Below, one piece after another: positions 1 to 11,991 of a DNA stretch of 64,000 nucleotides. Position numbers and translations under genes: made by a program. Location of the stretch: NCBI GenBank assembly GCA_963681505.1, contig OY811991.1, positions 3,470,438 through 3,534,437 on the forward strand. Reading direction: 5' to 3'. The notes beneath the pieces were generated by a model. It saw only the letters and a list, made by a program, of their open reading frames with translations, did no database searches and had not been told where the DNA came from. How positions within the stretch are numbered: position 1 is the stretch's first letter; every line of letters begins with the position of its first letter. The stretch comes from Eunapius fragilis (lineage: Eukaryota; Porifera; Demospongiae; Spongillida; Spongillidae).

Positions 1-213
1 CCTTCCTGAGGCAGGAGACCTGAAGTGTCAGAACAACACCAATGGTCCAATCTTACAGCTTTTCATAACAGCTATCCCAACAATTGATAGCTGTACATAG
101 CAAATCTCAATATGACTGCCACATATAAGCTAATTGCCCTTAAAAAATTTACCAACCTCAAATACTAACAATGAAATACTTCACTTGCCTATAAATGGGC
201 ATGCATTTGTTAC

Positions 214-3200
214 CTGTTTTCTGGTGGATGCCAAGAGCCCAACAGTGGCATTCATGGGGCTACCCCACTCAGCAGGCCAAGCACTGGATGCCACATACTT
301 AAACATGGTCTCCACAGCTGAACTGGCCTCCCGCTCGTCATAATCAGGAGAGTTTTCAAACCCTTTCTGTTTGAGAGAGGTACAGACAAACACAAGGGGG
401 TAAGGAGCACAAGGGTGGGTGCGGCTGGAGCTGCGGCTCAAAAGGGCTCCCTTGTACAGCAAACTGGAAGCCAAGGTAAGGATGGATGGGTGGCAGCGAT
501 AGTTGGTGAGCAGGACCGAGAAGTGGTTGTGTTGAGCCTGTTTGCAGGTCTTATCCTTGTACTGTGTAAAGAGACGCTTCAGGAGTGATGTCCCTAATCC
601 ATTCTCTCTAGCTGCTTGACTTAGAACCTCAACCTGTGGTCCAATCTGAAACACATATACAACATACCATAATTAATAAGTAAACTACATTAATAATAAC
701 AATTTTTTTTTTGAAACGTTTTAATAATAAACGACGATAAATTCACATAGAAATTAAAAGGAAACAAATATGTGAGTCGATCTATTGTGCATGTAGAAGG
801 GCTTCCCTTGACACCAGGTCAAGTGGAGGTTGTGTAGTGGACATATAATGGCCAAGGTGAGAGTGTGCACCTCGAATACACATAACTGAGCTTTGCAGCA
901 AAGAGAAGGCAAGACGGCATAGATGTCCGAAGGTTTCTGAGCATGTGCAACTATCTGTCACGCTTCATCCCAAAACTGTCACAAACTAGTGAGCCACTAA
1001 GGTGCCTCACATAACACTATGTGGATTTTCGGTGGGAAACTGCATAACAAATAGCATTCGACAAGGTGAAGGAATTCATTAGTGAATACCAGTTGCTGGC
1101 ATTCTATGATGTAACAAAACCTGTGGTAATACAATGTGACACCAGTGGAGAAGGTCTGGGGGCAACTTTGCTGCAAGAAGGGTGGCCAATCACCTCAGCA
1201 TCCAGATCACTCTCAAGAGCTGAAAAAATATATGTAGCATTGGAATTGGGGTGCTTGGCTATAGGATTCGCATGCCAAAAGTTTGATCAATACATCTATG
1301 GCAAGAAAGTACGCGTAGAAACTGATCACAAGCCACTGGAAACGATCACTCTGAAATCCATCCTGTCCGCTCCACGGCGATTGCTGCGGATGCTGTTGAC
1401 ATTGCAACTTTATAACCTGGACGTGGTCTACCACTCGGTTAGCCAACAAGTCATTGCAGATACCTTGTCCCGACTTCCAGTACAAATTAGAGAGGACGGG
1501 GGATCATCACAGCAAGAGGTTCTGAACATAGCAGGAAGAGGCTCAAGAGTTGAGCAGGATTAAGGAACGGGATTTTGTTAGAGTCAAGGATCAGAGAAGA
1601 TTAGTAGAGATACCAGGTGACCCGACAGGGGTGGCCCACCAGAATTCAAGAAGTCCCTGCAAGCATTCAAAATTATTGGACGTTTCGAGAGCAACTAGTG
1701 ATACAAGATGGGAATTATATACATGTACAAAGGAGGGCAAGTAGTAGTGCCCCAAGCACTCTGAGAAGATTATTTAAGGCAACTGCACTCCAACCATATG
1801 GGAAGTGAGGCAACCCTAAGGCGAGCGAAGGATGCAGTATATTGGCCCAAGATGGCAGAGGACATCATGAGAGTGACAAAGTAGTGCCCAGTACGTGAAG
1901 AGGATAGTCCAGCACAACCAAGATACAAATTACTGGTACATGATATACCAAAGCTACCATGGGCTAAAGTCGGGATGGATTTATTCGCAGTCAAGGGGAA
2001 AGAATACCTCATAATTGTAGACTATTTGACAGTTGGCTTAGTTGTCGAACACCATGGCAGCAACGGTTTTACATGTGACAAAGCAGCAATTTGCAAGGCA
2101 TGGGATCCAGTTATTGGTGCAAACAGATGGTGGGCAGCAGTTCATGTCCCATGAGTTCAAGTCATTCTCAGAAACCTGGGGGTTCCAGCACTCAATCTCC
2201 TCGCTATAGAACAGCTGGTCCAATGACAAAGCGGAGTGTCAGTCGGCCGTCAAAATCGCAAAGAGGCTGTTTAAAAGGAGTCCAGACCTATACCTAGCAC
2301 TCCTGGAGTGGTGCAATACGCCGACTATGGAATTCAATGTCAGTCCTGGTCAGCGTCTGTTGGTTAGACAAGAGGAATAGTGCCGCTGTGGAACCCCCTC
2401 AAGCCAATATGTGGGAGCGAAAGATAGCTAGACAGCAACAAATGGTTCGGCAACAGGGCAAGACACAAGTGACAAACCCCATCAGAGGGGGCAACCAGTT
2501 TTAGTACAGGACCTAAAAGCCATGAAGACGCAATGGATGCAAGGACACTGGTGGGACCGGCTCACAGACAGATCATATACAGTAAGAGGTGGATGGGAAG
2601 TTATTGCATCGCAATAGACAGTATCTGAAGCCCTCCCCAAATGCACCAGTAGGAGAGGAAAGTGCCGAGCAAACAGCACCTTCAGATGAGACCATCCCAC
2701 CCACTGGTCCCGATTCTGGAAGGCAACCAACTCTGGCGGGGGAAGTCACCTTACCCAGAAATTAAGATAGTCACCCAGTGAGGGATAACTCAGAGGTCAG
2801 CAAGAACCTCACACCCGTCCCATCAGACAATGGGAGTACAACACTTAACGCCTCAGCCAGGCCAAGGGAACCCGTCAAGGAGTTACCCAGAGTGCCAGCC
2901 CAGGGTGAGGTGACAACGCGCAATGGACAAGCAAGAAGCCAAATCATTATGTGGAACAATATTGACTTGTTAGAGGGGAGATGTTTTGGGTATCCTTTAG
3001 TAGTCTGCATATGTGCGCATGAGCGGTGATTTAAATACTTATGCTGCAGGTTGTATCACCATTGTGAGATATTTGTGGTCATCCTTGAACTTGAACCAGT
3101 AGACTTGTTGGATAGGGCATCATAACAGGTTGTTAATATGTTTGTACACAAGACAACTCAAAATGGACAATATAAGTTGATTCATTGGTGTAACAATCAT

Positions 3201-6200
3201 GTCATCTGTTTTTAAATAAGGTGTGTTCAGTTATCATTTGTATTACATGATGTAGATTGTTAATCACATGTTTCAGAACCTTGATTTTTTCTCCACGTTG
3301 AATGCCTGCATGATTCATGCACATACAAATTCTAATCATGTGACAATATTTTCATTAGTCAATGCAAGTGTATTGATCAATTTTCATAATGGAGTGGAAA
3401 AGGTCAAAAGAATTGATTATGCATGGTTGTAGTAATTAATCGGTCGCCCTTAATGTATTAATGATGTTAAAGGAATGTTATGCAACTTACTTTTTAGCTC
3501 AAATGGATATTAATTTATTATTATACAGCATAGCATCACAAGATGCATCGATGAAAAAAAAAGGAAAAAACACTCCAAGTATTATTACTGTAAGGTCGCC
3601 TATTAACAAAATTTGACCCCCCCCCCCCCCCCCTTCCTGAAGGCTGAGTACGCCCATGTTACTGGGAGGTCCCTTTTCGCTGCCCCGACCGACCGTCACC
3701 CATATATATATATAGCAAGCATGTGAGATATACATTCTGGTTGAGACAACATCCTAGTACTGGCCAACTCTGCGGCAATTGTGCAACTGGAATTACGGTG
3801 GTGTCATCATGGAAGGCGCACAAGATCGAGAGTGACAAGAGGACCAAACCTAGGAACAAGGGAAACAAGCTGAAGAACAAGAGGACCAAACAGTATGTTA
3901 CTAGGACCATTAGGTAAGGATGAGCCTGCCTCCCCCTCTTTTCTTCGTGGAGGGAGGGGACCTGATGTTGTGGTGACAGTGGTTCGAGTTGTATGTGAAG
4001 CAGCTTATGATCCCAATAGGGCGTGGACTTGCGAACTAGTGCCACTACTTGAAGATCGTCCGTTTTGTATAGTTTTTCAGCAAGGATTGGTGGAGTTGTC
4101 TGACTATGAGACTGCTACAAAATGCCTACAAGTTCAGTAATACCCAAGGGATGCGAATTTGGAATGGGCAATTCCAATTACAGAACTGCATGCAATGAAC
4201 AGGGGAATAGTTATTGCAGTATGCTGGCAGTCTCTGCGTCTTAGACAGGGTGCTTTCCAATTGGTAAGGAAAACAGCCGTTAGAATTTGTCAGGAACCTA
4301 TTTATTCGTGGCATTTTGTTTTCCCACAACACAGTTTATGCTGGATATGCCATTTACATTGGAGGAAGCTATAGAGATGGCTGCACAGCATGAAAGCACA
4401 GCAGAATTTGCATAAGAGCAAGCTTAAGGCTCATTCTGAGTCAATGGCCATTGGTGTGGAAGGTTACAAAGGATCCATTGGTGTTGCTGTGACTATTGGG
4501 AAGGATGAACTCATTAAATGGTTGGAGCAGCAAGTTCATGCTTCGGAAGCAAAGTTCAACAACTCAAACAACAACTCAAACAGCAGGTAATGGAGATACA
4601 AGGTACATTTACATGAGAATCCTGGGGCAAGGCAACACATGCAGAGGCAGCTGGAGGAGGAAAATTCCTCAATGTAGGGTAACTGGGACCTACATGTGGC
4701 TAATGTGGAAAGGCCCTTGCAGTGACTTGTCATGGATCCTTGGGTCCACTACCATAGACATCCCAAGGTAATCATTACATCTTGGTTGTAGGAGATTACT
4801 ACACAAAAGTGGAAAGAAGCATGTGCTTTAAAAAAACATGGAGGCGCAGAGGGTGTGGTAAGAACTCATCTAAATGGGTTTATTTTCAGATATGGAGCCC
4901 ACAGTGATCAAAGAAGGTATTTTGAGGCAGAAGTGGATAAGGACTGTGTCAGCTGTTGGGCATACAAACACAAAAACCACCCTGTATAACCCACAATCGA
5001 ATGGACTAGAGGATAGATTCGATAGGACACTATTGGATATGCTGAGTTTTGCAGTTCAGGATGATGAGCAGAACTGGGACCTACTCCTGCCTAATATCTT
5101 GTTAGCCTATCGGACAAGTGTACACGAGACTATGGAGACCCCATTTGATCTCATGTTTGGACGATCTCCACGTCTTCCAAAGGATCATACTCCTGTACCT
5201 TGACCCTGTGGTATTCCCCAGCAGTACACACAAAACCTGAAGCTTAGGTTGCAGTCAGCATTTGAGAGGGTGAAAGGGCACATGAGGAGACAGCAACACC
5301 ACCAAAAGGATTTCTATGACTAATCTGTACACGCTAAGCCATATGGAATTTGAGATATAGTATTTATGCAGCTTTTCTTACTTGTGGGAGGCCTCCCCCC
5401 ACCCATCCTTTCCTGAAAACAGTCAGTCTGGGTGTTTATACTTAGGTATCAGTCACAGTATAAGATCTGTTATAATTTCTGCATGTGCAAGCATAAAAAA
5501 CATAAAAAATAGTGTTCACATATGTAAGTCCTTGATACAAGCAAGGCATCAAGATGAAAGTCACCATATACTCCCAAGCTTTAAAAGGCAATTGACAGAC
5601 ATTAACATACACCTTTATCTTGAAACCAGATCTTTTAAAGGCCCATGTTGATTCTTCCAATACCTCACTTTGTATGCAGGATGCTTTTTCTAATTATAGT
5701 TTGGTAGGTATTGGTATCTGGCTTCTACTGATTAATCGTGGAAATAAACGAAATCCCCACGCTGCAAAGTAGCTAAGATTTCTGCGTGTTAGCAAGACCC
5801 TGTGGTATTGCCAACACACAGAAATCTTTGTGCTAACCTGACTGATTGGTCTTTCACATGATCATTCCTCCTTCCCCCCCCAAACAATTATGAGGCCATT
5901 ATGTACATGTGGTTAATGTGAGGTTTGCTACATGTAGTAAACATTTCTACTAAACAGCACACATATCTATGACAAATGTAACGTTAATTCAACCCAGGGT
6001 TCAGTCCATACTCAGATCCAAATAAATCACAGCTATGTGGTTAATTGCATTACCACTATGTTTAAAACAACACTACTTATATGCCAAGCATGTATATGTA
6101 TATTTGTCATATTAGAACATTTCATGAGAAAAGAGTATTTTATAATAAATAACCAGGCTGAATGAGTTACAGTTGCCACACATGTTTTCAAACCTAAAAG

Positions 6201-9200
6201 TCAATAATGGCTAAGTGAGAAACGTGATGGCCTTAAAGGTTTGGGAAAAGCTATTTATGCTTATGATGCAAGGATGAAATTGATACAAAGTACCACCACG
6301 AAAGGCCGACATAATTCTCAATGTTCTTTGAGACATGTTAGATGATATGAGTAGTTAACTATTTAATTTAATAACTCAACCATTGTAGGATGAGGTAGGA
6401 CACGTTTCCTACATGTAGGACAGTTGACAGAATAAGCATTCAGAGCAATAAGACATTCGGTCTGTTTTAACATGCTAGGTACTGACTATGTGCAGAGTAA
6501 TTTGAATAAATGGTGAAGTACATCATTCAGAAATACAAACTGTAACTCATTTATTACAGCAAAATTTCCATGGTTACCTGTTTGTTGTCTCCAGCAATGA
6601 TAACCTTGGTGAAACGCTCAGCAAGGCACAGGGCTCCCAGCACCTCTGGCTCAGTTGACTGGGCACCCTCGTCAATCACAATGTGCGTGAAGCCACCCCA
6701 ACCAGCGCGCTTTAGTTGAAGGGCAGTTCCAAATGTAGTAACAAAAACAGAATACTCACTGACAACTGAGGGGTTGATGTGAGTTGAGGGGACCCATGAT
6801 ATTTCCCTGGGGATGTTCAGCTTTGCCAACTTATCAGGGGGAGTGATTCTGAGAATGCGATGGCAACTCAGAAGGAGGTGACTTTGATGTCTGGTGGTGT
6901 ACTTATAGAGCAGCCAGCTCAGATGATCAGACCCACGGTTGAGATGGGTGCAGACCAAAATCCTATTGGAGGGACACAGCATGAGATTGGCCACAGCCGC
7001 TGCCAGGATATGGGTTTTCCCTGTGCCGAAGGGTCCCAGCAGGAGAAACGGGACATCTTGGTGACAAGCCAGCATGTTGCGAAGGGCAAGTTGCTGGTAC
7101 TCAGTGTCAAGGTTCACAACAGAGTGTGCCAAGTGCACAGGTGGTTTTTTAGTGTAGACACCGAGGTGCTTCTTTGAAGGCAGAAGTTTGGATATTGTGA
7201 CATTTTCAGTGCGTTCTACTGACTCATGAAGGCTGTCAAAGAAACGGCCACTTGCCTCAAAGTGGGCCAGAGCCGTGCGACAGTGGGTGGTGGAGTGGTA
7301 GTGCTGGAAGAAGGTGCTGTGTGAGCTGAACTGCACAAAGAGTCCATCTCTGTCATGTTCACGTTCAGAGACAGATGCAGAGTAAGATTTGTTGGCTATC
7401 TTCAGTACCACCACTGACTTGCGCTGCACAACCAAATCAATGGCAGCACCAGACATCCCAGTAAGGCGTGCCTGACTGTTCTGTGCCAGGAAATCATCCA
7501 CTTCAATACCTACTTCTCCGTCACCCCTGCAAATGGCGATGGTATGGTTAATATTCAACATGGCTGTTAGCAATGGAACCAATAATTTCAGACTAACATG
7601 TGTGGAGACTGCACTAATTATCACTTAACCATTCCATATGTTGTAGAAAGGATTAAGTAATTGGCTGGTTGCATGACAGAATAATTCACTGAGACAATTA
7701 AAAAACTGCACACCAGATGAATATGTTGTATTTTCTACAGCAACACATGTTTTATCACAATGCCTATTGTACTAGACAAGTGGCACACATGTTGCTTTTA
7801 TCCCACCACACAAATGTCACACACCATGCATGCAAACACACACACATACACACACACTTACTCGTTGCATATTTTTCTACTCCAAGCTAACTGGTCCATG
7901 TAGATAAGCTTGTGAAACTTGCTCCTATAGTTATTGTGGATCAGAGGCTCTTTGACAACCCTTTGAATTATGTCAGAGTTTTCATCAGGGTAACCATAGT
8001 TACTGCTGAGATCATCAAATCCAGATATCTATAATGAGATACATATAGTACATGTGTACATTGTACATGTACATCATTGTACATATGTATCTGCAACTGA
8101 AGCCAGTTACATGTAAGTGACACAATAATCGGAAGTTTCGCTAGAAACTTCCATATATAGGATTTGACCCCGACTATGAACTCATTACAAATACGCGAAC
8201 TAAGACTCCCGATGATCGGATCGTTTAGCTTGTTATAACAATCAAACTAGAAGTCAAAAATGAGCAGTTTCGTCTTTGTTTTATGTCACAGTACCGCGCG
8301 GTTGAGAACAAAAGGGTACTGCCCGTCCTCGTACCCAGTCCCGGAACATGATAGGAACACTTTTAAACAATGAAAATTTCACAAATAGCTTCAGAATAAG
8401 CTGGAAGAGCCGCTTTCATATAAAATAGTCGATGTTATATTTTGGTAAACAATGGACTATACGGTCTATGTAAGACGCATAATTAGATAACTTGTAGACG
8501 TAATTTAGATATCTAAAAATAAATGGGAAACTGCAAGTTGTTTTTCTCACGTCAGGAAAAGAAACGAGCGAAACGACGTGCGAAATACCTTCAAGTTTGA
8601 GACGATGTTTTAGAATCAGCACGGGCGTCCTACAAAGCAGATATTCACAGTCATTTCAGTAATTTGGATATGAACAAAAATCAAGGAAACTAGTAACTAG
8701 AAACATTCTCTACGAGGAAGTTGGTGGTATATAGGATTTGAAGACAATTGGTGGTGTAAAAAGCAAGGAAACAAGGTCTTATCAGAAGGGAAAAGACCTT
8801 GTTTCCTTGCTTTTTTATACCACCAATTGTCTTCAAATCCTATATACCACCAACTTTCTCGTAGAGAGTGTTTTTAGTTACTTGTACAGATGCTTCTGTT
8901 TGAGCGTTCTGGCATGCACCAACAGTTACCCATTGCAGCCAGTAGTGTGGCACACTCCAATTTCATGCATCAACTATAAATCATTGTATGTTAGACCAAT
9001 CTTTAGAACCATAACTACTTTCTATTGAATCTAACATTTAAGAGAAAGAAGAGGGTGAGGAGAGGTATGTGGAGAATGGTATAAGTGGAGAGGGGTGCAA
9101 GTGGAGAGGGGTGCAAGTGGAGAGGGGTACAAGTGGAGAGGGATGTAAGTGAAGAGTTGGCGTGAAGAGGGGTGTTAGTGGAGAGGGGTGTAAGTGAAGA

Positions 9201-11579
9201 GTGGATGTGAAGAGGTGTAAGTGAAGAGGTTAAGTGGAGAGGGCAGGTAGTGGAGTGGAATATAACAAAAGACAAGTATATGCAGAGAGTAAGTGAATAA
9301 ATATAAGCAACTTCGCACAGTTTAATCTGTAGCAAATTACATGTACCTTTGCATGAGACCTACACATGACCTTCCTCCTCCAGTAGACCAGCTCCTCGGT
9401 TGAATGTGGCTTTACACAGGGCCCCTTGCAATGCTTGTTGCTGCACAGACCAGGTGCAGGGGGACAAGAGGGAGGCTCTCTCACCTGGACAAGGTGGGCA
9501 CTGTTTTGGGAGACAACCACTGTGGTGTGTGCGTGACCTCTATGCTCCTCCCCCTTATTGCATCCAAGCCACATTAACCAGGTGGCCCTTGGGTTCAGCT
9601 CGTAACAGGTTTTGCAGACAACCGAAGGTAGTTGGGATGGATAGCCAGTGTTCTCACCCCATGCAGGTGAACCTAGTTCTGTGTGGAAATCAAATAAATA
9701 TACATATACATCACACCTTAAGTTGCCAGAGCAATATGTTCGTTACCGTCCCCACAAAAAGCTCAAAACTAGATACTTGTGGGGTTGGTGATGGAATTGG
9801 CTCTATCCGCCATATAGTTATAGTTCTGGCAGCTGGAGTTTGTGGCCAATTAAGGTAGATATTAACTTGGCACAAATTGCACAACAACTTGAGAGATAAG
9901 GCTCCAGAACTCTCAAAATGGCAGGTAGAACTGAATAACCCATCACGGAAATATCAACCACTGGTTTTTAATTACCTATATCTATAATACCATCATAGGA
10001 GACACCCATTACCATCAGAGGAGATACTATTAGGACTATTGGATGCAACAAACTGTGTCATGCCATCTAGAAGTAAGAGAAGTTTAACATCACCCCCTCT
10101 CAATGTCATTGTGCGTGTGCCACATTTAGTCATCCCATTTTCTAAAATAAGCAGGGAGCAGTTTATTGTGTTATTCTCACCTTGTATTCTTCTCTTTATT
10201 TTCCATGTCTTCAGTTCCACCACAGAGTGTGCACATGGGCAGCTGCCTAGCAGACCACATTTCCCAGGCACACGACACATAACATATTTGCTCCGATAAC
10301 TTGTGGGCGGCAGTCTAATCGGAACCATGGACATGGTTGCATGGTCGATGGTCACTGTTGTGGGTGTGGCTTCCTGGTGGGTAGGATTGTGAGGCTTGAA
10401 GCAGTGGACCTTTGTGAGCCAAACTGAGAACGGGCTAAACGCCAGGCATTTGCTGCACACGGTGTGTTCCCATGGAACCAGTCCATCATAACCCTTGAGG
10501 GCATTGGCACTCCATGTTGGGGGGTCATTTGGCATTTGGGAATATTGATCACTAACTTGATGTGGATGTGGTACAGCCTCATTCACATTGCTGACCATGC
10601 TCACATGCTTTTTGGAGCCAGCAGTTCCACTTGGAGGGACAGTAGTTCCACTTGGAGGGACAGCAGTTCCATTTGGAGGGACAACAGTTCCATTTGGAGG
10701 GACAGCAGTTCCACTTGGAGAGACAGCAGTCCCATTTGGAGGGACAGCAGTTCCACTTGGAGGGACAGCAGTTCCACTTGGAGGGACAACAGTTCCATTT
10801 GGAGGGACAACAGTTCCATTTGGAGGGACAGCAGTTCCACTTGGAGGGACAGCAGTCCCATTTGGAGGGACAGCAGTTCCATTTGGAGGGACAGCAGTTC
10901 CACTTGGAGAGACAGCAGTCCCATTTGGAGGGACAACAGTTCCACTTGGAGGGACAACAGTTCCACTTGGAGGGACAGCAGTCCCATTTGGAGGGACAAC
11001 AGTTCCATTTGGAGGGACAGCAGTTCCATTTGGAGGAACAGCAGTTCCATTTGGAGGGACAGCAGTTCCATTTGAAGGGCTTATCCTATTTTGAACAGCA
11101 AAATTTCCCATGTTGGGAACAAACAAATTAGAAACATGAGTTGATACAGAGTTGCAACCTGGCATCATTGCAGATAAGGTCACACCTGCAGTGGAACTCT
11201 GAGGGCATGTCAGCTGGTGTTGTGAACTTATATTTCCATGAGATGTCCTTTTGCTAACCCCATGAGGCGTAGGCTCATTACGAGTAGGCTCATTAGGAGA
11301 TGCAGCTGCATTTTCAGAAACGATGGAGGTAGTTGTGTAGTGTACAGGGTGCAAATTTTCAGAACTGGATAGCGAGTTAGTACTAGCAACAGAACCTTGC
11401 CTGGTTTCAATCTGTGGAATAGGAGATGTCAACCTAGCCACCTGGCTGGTCACCACTGTGTCATCCACTGGCACCACAGTACTCCGAGTTCTAAGCTGGT
11501 ACACATATCCTGTTTCTCCGGGTGCATTTTGGGATCGATTAACAGCACTTTGATAAACTCGAAGGACAGAGTTAAACAT
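214..11579 (-). CDS. UPF1-like SF1 RNA helicase (HELZ2/MOV10 type), multi-exon, 3' end outside window
   Basis: Exons on the minus strand, in order: 11579-10013, about 9645-9347, 8030-7862, 7526-6578 and 645-214; the C-terminus lies left of the window. The 7526-6578 exon has Walker A GPFGTGKTH, Walker B VIDEGAQ and motif III GDNKQ. It splices in frame to IGPQVEVLSQAAR, then motif TNYRCHPSI, all typical of UPF1-like superfamily 1 helicases. The 8030-7862 exon carries NYRSKFHKLIYMDQLAW, matching the region ahead of the helicase core in HELZ2/MOV10 proteins. The first exon has a Pro/Gly/Thr repeat tract and then several Cys/His pairs, perhaps zinc-binding. I chose the ATG at 11579 (MFNSVLRVYQS); exons between 10013 and 9645 are less certain. 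By family it should be an RNA helicase in RNA decay or transcription/innate control. Assignment to the family is firm; orthology to HELZ2 in particular is inference. Confidence 0.85.
1036..2480 (+). pseudogene. Ty3/gypsy polyprotein fragment A: RNase H and decayed integrase
   Basis: Positions 1066-1485 read as a retrotransposon RNase H domain: QCDTSGEGLGATLLQEG, then SRSLSRAEK, TDHKPLE and ADTLSRLP. Downstream, broken frames carry integrase-like segments: around 1930-2030 a stretch like PKLPWAKVGMDLF, and around 2290-2370 a stretch resembling the integrase tail (LALLEWCNTPT). Stops and frameshifts separate them, so it is dead. It sits in a helicase intron, opposite in strand to the host gene. 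No long terminal repeats were recognised. Confidence 0.85.
2481..3660. other. Intronic sequence with no recognisable gene
   Basis: Continues the decayed retroelement to about 2960, then AT-rich intron. Holds a C17 run at about 3617-3633. No coding signal beyond short chance frames. Confidence 0.6.
3667..3692. mobile_element. Solo end fragment of the inverted-repeat family found at 43085-43307
   Basis: The stretch reading ggtcccttttcgctgcc closely matches the right terminal repeat of the complete element in the geminin-like gene intron (ggttccttttcgctgcc). Only one end is present here. Confidence 0.5.
3893..4734 (+). pseudogene. Possible decayed upstream part of a second retroelement
   Basis: Open stretches at 3895-4137, 4159-4371 and 4390-4587 run on the plus strand just before an integrase fossil. 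They show no domain I can name. The last has a Gln/Asn-rich end. Their position fits a gag/protease region, but that is inference only. Confidence 0.3.
4735..5330 (+). pseudogene. Ty3/gypsy integrase core fossil (fragment B)
   Basis: A broken frame at 4735-4800 reads like the start of a retroviral-type integrase core (ILGPLP, then HYILVVGDYYTKVE), and 4874-5200 continues with YNPQSNGLEDRFDRTLLDML, WDLLLPNILLAYRTSVH and LMFGRSPRLP. These match the DDE integrase of Ty3/gypsy elements. The order RNase H (fragment A) and then a second integrase implies two different insertions or a rearranged one. It carries stops and is not functional. Confidence 0.85.
5331..6577. other. Helicase intron, no gene seen
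   Basis: AT-rich sequence between the integrase fossil and the helicase core exon. No recognisable coding, RNA gene or inverted repeat. Confidence 0.6.
8126..8887 (+). mobile_element. Hairpin-ended element, copy 1
   Basis: Shares its whole length with copy 3 (61355-62312, opposite strand). From left to right: a boundary region beginning near ggaagtttcgctagaaac, unique-looking sequence, the remains of a basic peptide at about 8550-8606 (RQEKKRAKRRAKYLQ, with the initiating codons lost), and a terminal hairpin at 8690-8885 whose arms include ctacgaggaagttggtgg and its complement. It lies in a helicase intron. No transposase is visible, so it is non-autonomous. Confidence 0.75.
9083..9245. repeat. 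16-bp purine-rich minisatellite
   Basis: About ten imperfect copies of aagtggagaggggtgc, degrading toward the right. Located in a helicase intron next to the 9347-9645 exon. Confidence 0.85.
10613..11078 (-). repeat. 21-bp coding minisatellite (7-residue repeat) in helicase N-terminus
   Basis: About 22 head-to-tail copies of a 21-bp unit, read on the minus strand as PPNGTAV/PPSGTVV. Because 21 is a multiple of three, the array stays open in several frames on both strands, so overlapping open frames here are shadows. The variants (N/S, A/V, and one P-to-S) are shuffled along the array, which suggests slippage or unequal exchange. Confidence 0.95.
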
Positions 11580-11991
11580 TTTGGTATTATAATGTACATA
11601 TAACACAACACCTAATTGTCTTATCGTCGCTGTGGCAGTGCTTATAAGAAACGTTTCCCGACAAAGATTGTGGCAAAACTTCTATATTTAGCTCTTTGGT
11701 GCCGTTCCTTGGTGCAGGTGATGGTAGCAAGTTCTCATTCTCGGCCTAGCGAGTATCTGTACAAGCAGTCTAAAGTAGTAGTATTCTGCGCGATAAACTG
11801 CACTAACACTCCTATTAATATACCGTCAACTACCTCTTCCAAAGTTTGGCGAACCAAAACATATGAGAGGCTCCTCCTCGTCCCAGGGATTATTAACTAT
11901 TACTATTAGTACGCCCACGGCACTTCCACAGGACAATAGGTTGTAATGGGACCGTCTTAACGTTTATACAGAACCAAAAATTTACGTGTCC

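Noticed and set aside
10464-11131. Long overlapping frames on both strands across the 21-bp repeat
   Set aside because: Period divisible by three keeps non-coding frames open; only the minus-strand frame linked to the helicase makes sense.
11616-11909. 97-codon plus-strand frame just outside the helicase start
   Set aside because: No similarity recognised; more likely 5' flank of the helicase gene.
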